The position numbers were made by a program, and so were the translations under genes. The notes beneath the pieces are model-generated. The model made no database searches. It was not told where the DNA came from and saw nothing but the letters and a program-made list of their open reading frames with translations. Below are positions 1 through 6,572 of a stretch of DNA of 7,002 nt, one piece after another. Each line of letters starts with the position of its first letter. Within the stretch, counting starts at the first letter, position 1. Source of the stretch: Fimenecus sp051881415 (GTDB lineage Bacteria; Bacillota; Clostridia; Oscillospirales; Acutalibacteraceae); NCBI GenBank assembly GCA_051881415.1, contig JBJEPV010000162.1, positions 1-7,002 on the forward strand. The letters run 5' to 3'.

Positions 1-1660
1 TTCCAAGCCTTACCGCGCAGGGGAATACGGAGTTGGTCGCGTTGTCATCGCACCAGCGGTCATTGATGAAAAATGTGTTGCGTGCAATTCTAATAAGTCC
101 CTCTTTGCCCTGCCGTCCCCATTGTCCCACAGGGTAAATGTGCTGTAAGCAAAGGAAATTGCCCTTGTTCCAGGACATACCCTTTTCCGTGTAGCGGAAT
201 ACCTTTTTAAACCGCTTGCGGAAAGTGGGGTAGTCGCTGATTTTTTCCAAAATATCCCGCCATTTTTCGTATTTTTTAGCGTCTGTTTCCAATGCTTTTG
301 CCATATCTAAAAGCGTTTTGAATACCATACGCACAAGCCCCAATGAGAGTAGGCTGTTCTTGGCGTGGATTTCCTTTTGATGGGTGCGAGGATTAAAATT
401 ATCTACATAATAGGGGACCTCGTGAATGGCGTCATCATAAATTACATATCTGCCGTTTTCATATACCAAAAAGTCCTCCCAAAATGCGCCCACCTCTTTT
501 AAAAACGGATAGAGGTGCTCTGCGGCATACGCCTTGTCACGGGTGGCGTTCCAACGCATCACCGCAATCACCGCCGCATAGGCGGCATTGCTTTTTTGCC
601 CCAAAAACATCTTTTCATAGGGAGCGGGCGGTTCGGAATATTCCGAGAAAAGCCCTTTCGGCAACATTCCAACGGGGTAATACACGCCGTTGCAGTTCAA
701 ATACTCTTTTGCACATTGTTTCCCACGGGGGATAAACTCCTCCAAAGGCGTAAAATAGCAGTCCGTCAGTTCTGCGTGATTTGAATTGCAAAGGGCATAA
801 AACGGCGCTTCATAGTTATAATTCAAATGATAGTCTCCGTGCCAGTTCACATTTTCCACCGTGATAAAATTGCCGTAAATACCGGGAGGGAATTTTATAT
901 TCCGTGCGCAGATGGCCAAATGATATTGGCAGGCGTACCAATTTAACTCCAACTGTTCGTCGGAAACGGTAAAGGCAGATTTTGCATAAAAATCTTTCCA
1001 CCAATTTTCGTGCGCCTCTTTTTCTGCTTTATATGTATTCCCGTCAAATTCCGCGAGACGTGAAAGTACATCTTCTGTATATGTTTCGCTGTCAAAATTC
1101 GTTGCGGCGGAAAGTACAAACTGATTTTGTGAAAACGCACGCAGTCCCGCCGTCACATAGCAGGGGAATTGCAATTTTTCATTGTCAAAGGCACGGGTAA
1201 AACCGTAAATACCGTCCTTTGAAAACTCCTCTAATTTATCCGCCCCACAGGAAAAGGCAGAAAATCTCGGCGTAGGCAATAAACTGTCGTCACTTGCGGA
1301 GAGGGTGAAAAGCGCATCGTTTTGCGTTGCACAGACAAAAACCGTGATTTCAACAAATTTTTCCCCGTCGGCAAAACGGCAGAACAGCTCACCCTCGTCC
1401 ATACGCTGTTCAACATAATAGTTTTTATATAAATCCTCGGGGACATCAACATCCACATAGCCCAAAGGCTTAATGCCGCCGTTATTATCGCGGTGCTCGT
1501 CTGCCATCCAAAGGTCGCATTTTGCGAGATATACGCGCAGTCCTGTGCCGCTGTTTCCGAGGATAGCGGACATATCTCCATTGCCGCAAAGGGCACCGTC
1601 GGGAATGGCGTATTTGCCGGAACGCTCCGGCGGAGTAGTGATTGTGGCAATATGTTTCAT
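1..1660 (-). CDS. GH95-like glycoside hydrolase (six-hairpin glycosidase superfamily), N-terminal 553 codons, truncated by the window edge
   Basis: The minus strand reads without a stop from an ATG at 1660 to position 1, giving 553 residues. The start is supported by AAGGAG at 1667-1672, six bases upstream. The N-terminus (MKHIATITTPPERSGKYAIP) has no signal peptide, so a cytoplasmic enzyme acting on imported oligosaccharides is likely. Residues 20-120 look like the N-terminal beta-sandwich, with a GNGDMSAILG stretch at 26-35 like the 'GNGxLGAMVxG' of GH95-type enzymes. An (alpha/alpha)6 barrel follows from about 230. NWHGDYHLNYNYEAPFY (272-288) fits the GH95 segment whose N-x-N pair binds substrate, here N280 and N282. 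The region around DDAIHE (409-414) probably matches the general-acid loop. The GH95 catalytic Asp would lie in the missing C-terminal part. GH95 enzymes are alpha-L-fucosidases or galactosidases, but the spacing differs from classic members, so substrate is uncertain; an unassigned GH95-related family is the alternative. The CDS call is firm, the family call moderate. Confidence 0.78.
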   Translation of the reverse strand, partial: MKHIATITTPPERSGKYAIPDGALCGNGDMSAILGNSGTGLRVYLAKCDLWMADEHRDNNGGIKPLGYVDVDVPEDLYKNYYVEQRMDEGELFCRFADGEKFVEITVFVCATQNDALFTLSASDDSLLPTPRFSAFSCGADKLEEFSKDGIYGFTRAFDNEKLQFPCYVTAGLRAFSQNQFVLSAATNFDSETYTEDVLSRLAEFDGNTYKAEKEAHENWWKDFYAKSAFTVSDEQLELNWYACQYHLAICARNIKFPPGIYGNFITVENVNWHGDYHLNYNYEAPFYALCNSNHAELTDCYFTPLEEFIPRGKQCAKEYLNCNGVYYPVGMLPKGLFSEYSEPPAPYEKMFLGQKSNAAYAAVIAVMRWNATRDKAYAAEHLYPFLKEVGAFWEDFLVYENGRYVIYDDAIHEVPYYVDNFNPRTHQKEIHAKNSLLSLGLVRMVFKTLLDMAKALETDAKKYEKWRDILEKISDYPTFRKRFKKVFRYTEKGMSWNKGNFLCLQHIYPVGQWGRQGKEGLIRIARNTFFINDRWCDDNATNSVFPCAVRLG

Positions 1661-1666
1661 ACGGTA

Positions 1667-1674
1667 CTCCTTCT
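1667..1674 (-). promoter_or_regulatory. Ribosome binding site of the glycoside hydrolase gene
   Basis: AGAAGGAG on the minus strand lies six bases before the ATG at 1660. It fixes the start of the truncated hydrolase and rules out the other-frame readings in this segment. Confidence 0.8.
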
Positions 1675-1675
1675 A

Positions 1676-1696
1676 TCGGAAATTCCTTCCGAATTT
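1676..1696 (-). promoter_or_regulatory. Two overlapping inverted repeats in the hydrolase leader (possible operator or leader hairpin)
   Basis: TCGGAA (1676-1681) and TTCCGA (1687-1692) form a perfect 6-bp inverted repeat with a 5-base loop. AAATTC (1680-1685) and GAATTT (1691-1696) form a second perfect 6-bp repeat, also with a 5-base loop. They overlap and cannot pair at the same time. Both lie between the predicted transcription start (about 1696) and the ribosome binding site. They could be an operator for a sugar-responsive repressor or alternative leader hairpins. Role is inferred only. Confidence 0.3.
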
Positions 1697-1702
1697 GTTT
1701 TT

Positions 1703-1731
1703 AGTGTAGCATACGCCGCGCCCGAATGCAA
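1703..1731 (-). promoter_or_regulatory. Predicted sigma-A promoter of the glycoside hydrolase gene
   Basis: On the minus strand TTGCAT (1726-1731) is followed after 17 bases by TACACT (1703-1708), preceded by an extended -10 TGC. The -35 matches consensus at 3 of 6 positions and the -10 at 4 of 6. The expected transcription start is near 1696, giving a leader of about 36 bases. Confidence 0.4.
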
Positions 1732-1821
1732 GCAGGCTTCTTTTTCTCCCGTTTTGCGCGCGGGTTTAACAAAATCTGCAAAATTTTTCACTTTTTGTGC
1801 GGATTTTCATAAGATTTCGTA

Positions 1822-1850
1822 TTTACACGCCGCAAAGAAAGTGATACAAT
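1822..1850 (+). promoter_or_regulatory. Predicted sigma-A promoter of the PFOR gene
   Basis: TTTACA (1822-1827) and TACAAT (1845-1850) are 17 bases apart, each matching consensus at 5 of 6 positions, and the -10 is extended by TGA (1842-1844). This is a strong vegetative promoter, as expected for a highly expressed catabolic gene. The predicted start near 1857 gives a leader of about 66 bases. Confidence 0.65.
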
Positions 1851-1864
1851 ATCCGTGTATGTGA

Positions 1865-1886
1865 GTGGGCGGGCCGTGCCCGTCCG
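1865..1886 (+). repeat. GC-rich hairpin in the PFOR mRNA leader, resembling the palindromic repeats downstream of the gene
   Basis: GGGCGGGC (1867-1874) pairs with GCCCGTCC (1878-1885), eight base pairs including one G-U, around a three-base CGT loop. No T-run follows, so it is not a terminator. With the preceding GT and the final CCG it resembles the GTAGGG...CCG palindromes at 5609-5633 and 5705-5729. It begins about eight bases after the predicted transcription start and ends 22 bases before the Shine-Dalgarno sequence, leaving the ribosome binding site free. It may stabilise the 5' end of the mRNA, or simply be a repeat copy that inserted here. Confidence 0.5.
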
Positions 1887-1922
1887 ATACATGTTAACAA
1901 ACCTTTCAAGGAGGAAATACGA

Positions 1923-4900
1923 ATGGCAGAAACAAAGAAACCCATCGTTTCGAGAAAATCGAAGACGATGGACGGTAACAATGCCGCCGCGTATGTCTCT
2001 TACGCGTTTACAGAAGTTGCCGGTATTTACCCGATTACGCCGTCCAGCCCGATGGCGGACTATGTGGACCAATGGTCTGCACAGGGGGTCAAAAACATTT
2101 TCGGCACAACCGTTAAGGTTGCCGAAATGCAATCCGAAGCAGGTGCGGCTGGTACCGTGCACGGCTCGTTGGCGGCCGGCGCGCTGACCACCACTTACAC
2201 CGCGTCGCAGGGCCTTCTGTTGATGATTCCGAATATGTACAAAATCGCGGGTGAATTGCTCCCGTCGGTCTTCCATGTTTCGGCACGCTGTGTGGCTTCC
2301 CACGCACTGAACATCTTCGGTGACCACTCCGACGTGTACGCTTGCCGTCAAACCGGTTTTGCAATGCTTGCCGAGGGCAACGTGCAGGAGGTTATGGACT
2401 TGGCAGCCGTCGCCCATTTGGCGTCGATTGAAAGCCGCGTACCGTTCATCAACTTCTTTGACGGTTTCCGTACTTCGCACGAAATTCAGAAAATCAAGGT
2501 CTGGGATTACGAAGACCTCAAAGAAATGTGCAATATGGACGCTGTCGACGCGTTCCGCAAACGCGCACTCAATCCCGAGCGCCCCGTTATGCGCGGCTCG
2601 CACGAAAACGGCGACATCTTCTTCCAGCACAGAGAGGCGTGCAACAAGTATTATGATGCTGTTCCCGCTGTGGTTGAGAAGTATATGGACAAAGTCAACG
2701 AAAAACTCGGCACTGACTACAAACTGTTCAACTACTACGGTGCGCCCGATGCGGACAGAGTTATCGTGGCGATGGGCTCTATTTGCGACGTTGCAGAAGA
2801 AGTTATCGACTACTTAACCGCAAAAGGCGAAAAGGTCGGTCTTGTCAAAGTACGTTTGTACAGACCGTTCTCTGCCGCAAAACTTTGCGAAGCAATCCCC
2901 GCAACCGCGAAGAAAATCGCAGTGCTCGACAGAACCAAAGAACCCGGCTCTATCGGTGAGCCGTTGTTCTTAGATGTTGTTGCCGCGCTCAACGAAATGG
3001 GCAGAACCGCAAAGGTCTGCGGCGGCCGTTACGGCTTAGGCTCGAAAGACACCCCGCCCGCAAGCGTGTTTGCCGTATATGAGCACCTCAACAAAGAAAA
3101 TCCCGAGCGTCAGTTCACCATCGGCATCAACGATGATGTGACTCACCTGTCTCTTGAGGAGAAGCCCGCGCCCAACACGGCGGCGGCAGGTACCATTGAG
3201 TGCAAATTCTGGGGCTTGGGCGGCGACGGTACTGTCGGCGCGAACAAAGACTCTATCAAAATTATCGGCGACCATACCGACAAATATGTACAGGCATATT
3301 TCCAGTATGACTCCAAGAAAACCGGCGGCGTAACCATTTCGCACCTGCGTTTCGGCGACAAACCGATTAAGAGCCCCTATTACATCAATAAAGCGGACTT
3401 CGTGGCTTGCCACAACCCGTCTTACATTGAAAAAGGCTTTAAGATGGTGCAGGATGTCAAACCCGGCGGCGTGTTCTTAATCAACTGCCAGTGGGATGAA
3501 GCAGAACTTGCGGAAAAACTGAATGCCGAAACCAAACGCTACATTGCGCAAAACGACATTCAGCTTTACACCGTCAACGCGATTGATTTGGCGGCAAAAA
3601 TCGGCTTGGGCAAACGCACCAACACCGTTTTGCAGTCCGCGTTCTTCTCGCTTTCCAAAGTATTGCCCGAAGCGGAAGCCATCGGCTATATGAAAGAAAA
3701 AGCCCAGAAGTTTATGAAGAAGGGCAAAGAAATTGTTGAAATGAACGAAAAGGCAATCGATGCAGGCGCAACCGCCTATGTGAAGATTGCTGTGCCTGCC
3801 GAATGGGCAAATGCAACCGACGACGCGGCAGTTGTCACCGAAAACGGCCCTGCAAAACTCGTCAAGATGGTGGACGGCATTATGAAACCCGTCGGCAAAA
3901 TGGACGGTGACAGCCTTCCCGTTTCCGCATTTATGGACCATGCGGACGGTACTTTCGAGCAGGGCGCTTCGGCATATGAAAAACGCGGCGTTGCCGTTAT
4001 GGTTCCCGAATGGAACGGCAGCACCTGCGCACAGTGCAACAAGTGCGCGTATGTTTGCCCGCACGCAACCATTCGTCCCTATGCTTTGAGTGCCGAAGAA
4101 GCGGCGGCCGCACCGGCAACCGCCACGATTGTGGACAAAAAAGGCAAGGGCAAAGATGTTTACAAATACACCATGGCGGTTTCGCCGATGGATTGTATGG
4201 GCTGCGGCGTGTGCATCGGCGTCTGCCCGACAAATTCCTTGAAAATGGTTCCGCGTGAATCGCAAGACGCAAAACAGGAAGCATTCGATTATATGGTTGC
4301 CAATGTCACCGTTAAGGAAGACCTTGCCAACAACACCGTTATCGGCAGTCAGTTCAAGACCCCGCTTCTTGAATTCTCGGGCTCCTGCGCAGGCTGTGCG
4401 GAAACCTCTTATGCAAGACTCATCACCCAACTGTTCGGCGACAGAATGTATATCTCCAACGCCACCGGTTGTTCGTCCATTTGGGGCGGCCCCGCGGCAA
4501 CCTCGCCGTACACCGTCAATAAAGACGGCCACGGCCCCGCTTGGGCAAACTCCCTGTTTGAGGACAACGCCGAGCATGGCTTCGGTATGTACCTCGGTCA
4601 AAACGCCATCCGCAATCGCTTGATTGATGAAGTCAAGCAGATTGCCGAGAGCGAAAAAGCCACCGACGAAGTCAAAGCGGCATGTGCGGCATATCTCGAC
4701 ACCGTCAACGACGGCGAAAAGAATACACCTGCGACCAAGGCTTTGGTTGCGGCACTTGAAGCGCTTGACTGCGACTGCGACGCACGCAAGGATATCCTTG
4801 AAAACAAAGAATACCTCTCCAAGAAATCCGTTTGGATTTTCGGCGGCGACGGTTGGGCATATGACATCGGCTTCGGCGGCGTAGACCATGTTCTCGCAAC

Positions 4901-5489
4901 CGGCGAAGATGTCAACATTATGGTATTTGATACCGAAGTGTACTCCAACACCGGCGGTCAGGCGTCCAAGGCGTCCAACATCGGTCAGGTTGCCCAGTTC
5001 GCGGCGGCAGGTAAAGCAATCGCGAAGAAGAGCCTTGCCGAAATCGCCATGAGCTACGGCTATGTCTATGTGGCACAGATTGCGATGGGCGCTGACCAAA
5101 ATCAGACCATCAAAGCCATCACCGAGGCTGAGGCGTATCCGGGCCCGTCCATCATCATTGCCTATGCACCTTGCGAAATGCACTCTATTAAGGGCGGCAT
5201 GACCAACTGCCAGGCAGAGATGAAGAAGGCTGTGGATTGCGGCTATTGGAATATGTTCCGTTACAACCCCGCACTCAAAGCCGAGGGCAAGAACCCCTTC
5301 ACCGTCGACAGCAAGGAAGGCTCCGCGAGCTACCGCGACTTCATCATGAACGAAGCGCGCTACTCCTCGCTGACCCGTTCCTTCCCCGAAAGAGCAGAGG
5401 TTCTGTTCCAAAAGGCAGAGGATACCGCAAAGGCAAGATACAACCACTTGATGAAACTCAAAGATTTGTACGCGCCCGACGCGGAATAA
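1923..5489 (+). CDS. nifJ: Pyruvate:ferredoxin (flavodoxin) oxidoreductase, single-chain
   Basis: This cytoplasmic enzyme oxidises pyruvate with CoA to acetyl-CoA and CO2 and reduces ferredoxin or flavodoxin. The 1188 residues match the usual single-chain PFOR length. Visible domain order: pyruvate/TPP pyrimidine domain (about 15-250, with YPITPSSPMAD at 36-46, E68 and R122), transketolase C-terminal-like domain II (about 265-400), gamma domain (about 425-600), EKR linker (about 610-665), a two-cluster ferredoxin domain (about 690-775) and the TPP pyrophosphate domain (about 965-1090). Cluster ligands: C702, C705, C708, C712; C758, C761, C764, C768; proximal cluster C822, C825, C850, C1084. 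The Mg-TPP motif is GDG (975-977) with N1009. Nothing essential is missing. AAGGAGG (1908-1914) lies eight bases before the ATG. The gene has its own strong promoter and terminator, so it is probably monocistronic. TTA, CTA and TCA codons are rare in it, as expected for high expression. Confidence 0.97.
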   Translation: MAETKKPIVSRKSKTMDGNNAAAYVSYAFTEVAGIYPITPSSPMADYVDQWSAQGVKNIFGTTVKVAEMQSEAGAAGTVHGSLAAGALTTTYTASQGLLLMIPNMYKIAGELLPSVFHVSARCVASHALNIFGDHSDVYACRQTGFAMLAEGNVQEVMDLAAVAHLASIESRVPFINFFDGFRTSHEIQKIKVWDYEDLKEMCNMDAVDAFRKRALNPERPVMRGSHENGDIFFQHREACNKYYDAVPAVVEKYMDKVNEKLGTDYKLFNYYGAPDADRVIVAMGSICDVAEEVIDYLTAKGEKVGLVKVRLYRPFSAAKLCEAIPATAKKIAVLDRTKEPGSIGEPLFLDVVAALNEMGRTAKVCGGRYGLGSKDTPPASVFAVYEHLNKENPERQFTIGINDDVTHLSLEEKPAPNTAAAGTIECKFWGLGGDGTVGANKDSIKIIGDHTDKYVQAYFQYDSKKTGGVTISHLRFGDKPIKSPYYINKADFVACHNPSYIEKGFKMVQDVKPGGVFLINCQWDEAELAEKLNAETKRYIAQNDIQLYTVNAIDLAAKIGLGKRTNTVLQSAFFSLSKVLPEAEAIGYMKEKAQKFMKKGKEIVEMNEKAIDAGATAYVKIAVPAEWANATDDAAVVTENGPAKLVKMVDGIMKPVGKMDGDSLPVSAFMDHADGTFEQGASAYEKRGVAVMVPEWNGSTCAQCNKCAYVCPHATIRPYALSAEEAAAAPATATIVDKKGKGKDVYKYTMAVSPMDCMGCGVCIGVCPTNSLKMVPRESQDAKQEAFDYMVANVTVKEDLANNTVIGSQFKTPLLEFSGSCAGCAETSYARLITQLFGDRMYISNATGCSSIWGGPAATSPYTVNKDGHGPAWANSLFEDNAEHGFGMYLGQNAIRNRLIDEVKQIAESEKATDEVKAACAAYLDTVNDGEKNTPATKALVAALEALDCDCDARKDILENKEYLSKKSVWIFGGDGWAYDIGFGGVDHVLATGEDVNIMVFDTEVYSNTGGQASKASNIGQVAQFAAAGKAIAKKSLAEIAMSYGYVYVAQIAMGADQNQTIKAITEAEAYPGPSIIIAYAPCEMHSIKGGMTNCQAEMKKAVDCGYWNMFRYNPALKAEGKNPFTVDSKEGSASYRDFIMNEARYSSLTRSFPERAEVLFQKAEDTAKARYNHLMKLKDLYAPDAE

Positions 5490-5540
5490 TCACGCAAGCG
5501 CTTGTCATTTCGTGAAGCGCAAAATCGCATAACAAAAACA

Positions 5541-5580
5541 AAACCACCGAAGTCGGTCAACCCGATTTCGGTGGTTTTTT
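5541..5580 (+). terminator. Rho-independent terminator of the PFOR gene
   Basis: ACCACCGAAGTCGG (5543-5556) pairs with CCGATTTCGGTGGT (5562-5575) over 14 bp with one G-U, around a TCAAC loop, followed by a run of Ts (5574-5580). It starts about 50 bases after the PFOR stop. The upstream side is A-rich (AACAAAAACAAAA), so on the minus strand the stem is followed by a T-rich tract and it may also stop transcripts coming from the trmO side. Confidence 0.93.
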
Positions 5581-5608
5581 ACGGTATTATATTTTTTTGT
5601 ACGTACTC

Positions 5609-5633
5609 GTAGGGAACGGTCTTGACCGTTCCG
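5609..5633. repeat. Palindromic repeat unit 1 (GTAGGG...CCG type)
   Basis: A 25-base unit. After GTAG, GGAACGGT (5613-5620) pairs perfectly with ACCGTTCC (5625-5632) around a CTTG tetraloop. It is followed directly by a second short palindrome, CCGTAAATTACGG (5631-5643). There is no T-run. It shares length, first six bases, loop and last three bases with unit 3 although the stem sequence differs. Confidence 0.65.
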
Positions 5634-5669
5634 TAAATTACGGCAAAATAAAGAAACGGCATCCTGCGC

Positions 5670-5695
5670 GTAGGGGGCGACGACTCGGCTCCCCG
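5670..5695. repeat. Palindromic repeat unit 2 (GTAGGG...CCG type, degenerate)
   Basis: A 26-base unit that starts GTAGGG and ends CCCCG. It has only a weak stem, with GGGG near 5673-5676 against CCCC at 5691-5694 and a poorly paired centre (CGACGACTCGGC). Assignment rests on the shared ends and on its position between units 1 and 3. Confidence 0.4.
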
Positions 5696-5704
5696 TTTCA
5701 TAGG

Positions 5705-5729
5705 GTAGGGCGGGGGCTTGCCCCCGCCG
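5705..5729. repeat. Palindromic repeat unit 3 (GTAGGG...CCG type)
   Basis: A 25-base unit. GGCGGGGG (5709-5716) pairs perfectly with CCCCCGCC (5721-5728) around CTTG, the same loop as unit 1. The stem is almost pure G/C, while unit 1 has mixed composition, so pairing is conserved rather than sequence. No T-run follows. Confidence 0.65.
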
Positions 5730-5775
5730 TTTAATGCGCGTTTTAATGAAAATGCACACTCGCCCGCAAATTTAT

Positions 5776-5853
5776 AAAAAATGTCATCCTGAGCGAAGCG
5801 AAGGATCTCGTAAAATGAACAAGAGATTCTTCGCCTGTTGGCTCAAAATGACA
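5776..5853 (-). terminator. Possible terminator of the ACT/trmO operon, formed by the 72-bp inverted repeat plus a T-run
   Basis: Read on the minus strand, the long imperfect hairpin ends in ...GATGACA and is followed at once by six Ts (complement of 5776-5781). It is the first stem-plus-T structure after the trmO stop at 5871. The stem is long and interrupted, unlike a compact canonical terminator, so this is a moderate inference. Confidence 0.4.
5782..5853. repeat. 72-bp imperfect inverted repeat of the TGTCATCCTGAGCGAAGCG type (MITE-like)
   Basis: The left arm begins TGTCATCCTGAGCGAAGCGA. The reverse complement of the right arm begins TGTCATTTTGAGCCAACAGG and continues with GCGAAGAATCTC, matching the left-arm GCGAAGGATCTC. 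The arms pair over most of their length, with an internal loop where they differ (GAA against CAACAG). I recall closely similar elements scattered between genes in many Clostridia and other bacterial genomes; they encode nothing. Six As flank the left end (5776-5781), so on the minus strand the hairpin is followed by TTTTTT. It starts only 17 bases after the trmO stop and could serve as that operon's terminator. No clear target-site duplication is visible. Confidence 0.75.
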
Positions 5854-5870
5854 AAAAGCAACACCGTTTG

Positions 5871-6554
5871 TTATTCTACTTCCGTCACGGTCAAAATTTC
5901 TCCCGAAACAGTAAATTTCACGGTAAATCCCGCAAATGAAAATCCGTACACGCGTTCGCTGTCCGCCTGATACGCGGGGCGGGGGTCTTGTGCCAAAACG
6001 CGTAGTAACGCCGTGCGTTTTTCTTCGGGAATTTTCAAAAGTAAGTTTTCGGGAAACTGCACTTGCAAAATATCCTCTTTCGACTGTAACGCAAACCCGC
6101 CTGTGGCGTTCGGCACGCTGTCGGCATAGGGGAGGTAGGGCTTTACATCCAAAATCGGCGTACCGTCCATCAAATCCGCACCTGCCACATGCAAAATCGG
6201 CGCGTTTTCGCTTTCAAAATCGATTTTTTCAAGCCGCACACACGAAAGCCCGATGTGGTTCGGGCGAAACGGTGACCGCGTCGCAAATACGCCCATGCGG
6301 GTGTTGCCGCCCAACCGCGGCGGGCGCACGGTCGGCGACCAATCTTTGTCGGCACATTCCGAAAATTGCCACAAAAGCCACAGGTGCGAAAATCCCTCTA
6401 TCCCCCGAAACGCGTCGGGATTACGGTATTCCGGCTCGAACACCACGGTAGATTGCAGTTCGTCCACAATGCCGCTTTGCCGCGGAATGCCGAATTTTTC
6501 GGGGAAATCGCTGTGTATGTGCGCAATTACGCGCATCTGAATTTCTGCATCCAT
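5871..6554 (-). CDS. trmO: tRNA (N6-threonylcarbamoyladenosine(37)-N6)-methyltransferase TrmO (TsaA/YaeB family)
   Basis: TrmO uses S-adenosylmethionine to methylate N6 of t6A at position 37 of certain threonine tRNAs, making m6t6A and tuning codon reading. The 227 residues fit the family (about 235 in E. coli). Family motifs run in order: FGIPRQSG (21-28), EGFSHLWLLW (53-62), the conserved core RPPRLGGNTRMGVFATRSPF (77-96) continuing RPNHIGLS (97-104), and GADLMDGTPILDVKPYLPYAD (125-145). The C-terminal part has AQDPRPAY (188-195), also typical. The beta-barrel TsaA fold is therefore complete. AGGAG (6562-6566) lies seven bases before the ATG at 6554; a second ATG seven codons in is less well placed. 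The stop of the upstream ACT gene is only 18 bases away, so the two are probably co-transcribed. The gene ends 17 bases from the 72-bp inverted repeat. Confidence 0.93.
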   Translation of the reverse strand: MDAEIQMRVIAHIHSDFPEKFGIPRQSGIVDELQSTVVFEPEYRNPDAFRGIEGFSHLWLLWQFSECADKDWSPTVRPPRLGGNTRMGVFATRSPFRPNHIGLSCVRLEKIDFESENAPILHVAGADLMDGTPILDVKPYLPYADSVPNATGGFALQSKEDILQVQFPENLLLKIPEEKRTALLRVLAQDPRPAYQADSERVYGFSFAGFTVKFTVSGEILTVTEVE

Positions 6555-6572
6555 GCTGTTTCTCCTAAAAAA

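Larger units (their letters stand above)
5490..5870. other. Convergent intergenic region between the PFOR gene and trmO; no gene seen
   Basis: This 381-bp stretch holds the PFOR terminator, three GTAGGG-type palindromes and the 72-bp inverted repeat. Short open frames inside it run through the palindromes, lack convincing ribosome binding sites and have compositions unlike the flanking genes. No tRNA or recognisable RNA gene was seen. Another small palindrome, GTACGTAC, sits at 5599-5606. Confidence 0.7.

Noticed and set aside
484..784. Overlapping plus-strand open frames of 83 and 89 codons
   Set aside because: They lie opposite the continuous glycoside hydrolase frame and have Arg/His-rich compositions typical of antisense shadows.
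1892..1899. TGTTAACA palindrome in the PFOR leader, and TTAACAA at 1766-1772, as possible Rex (NADH-sensing repressor) sites
   Set aside because: Clostridial Rex sites have the form TTGTTAA-4 bases-TTAACAA. Only single half-sites are present, and the matching left half in an 18-base alignment agrees at about 2 of 7 positions.
1857..1922. Riboswitch in the PFOR leader
   Set aside because: The leader of about 66 bases holds one simple hairpin, too short and simple for any aptamer I know, and no alternative terminator is present.
1788..2630. A 280-codon open frame on the minus strand across the PFOR promoter, leader and gene start
   Set aside because: It is a codon-bias shadow like the larger one, runs through the promoter and leader hairpin, and has no recognisable domain.
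3477..5447. A 656-codon open frame on the minus strand inside the PFOR gene
   Set aside because: It is in codon-to-codon register with PFOR, so stops on the minus strand need TTA, CTA or TCA codons in the sense gene, which this highly expressed gene rarely uses. The translated product is rich in Cys, His, Gly and Val and resembles no family, while the sense strand has every PFOR motif.
5609..5853. CRISPR array
   Set aside because: The repeated units differ in sequence in their stems, are unevenly spaced and few, and are internally palindromic over their whole length. No spacer-repeat periodicity or cas gene is seen.
5734..5970. A 78-codon plus-strand open frame across the 72-bp inverted repeat
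   Set aside because: It consists largely of the repeat and the antisense of the trmO end, with no ribosome binding site and no recognisable product.
5936..6451. A 171-codon plus-strand open frame opposite trmO
   Set aside because: The minus strand encodes a complete TrmO with all family motifs, and the plus-strand product has shadow-like Arg/Pro/Ser-rich composition.
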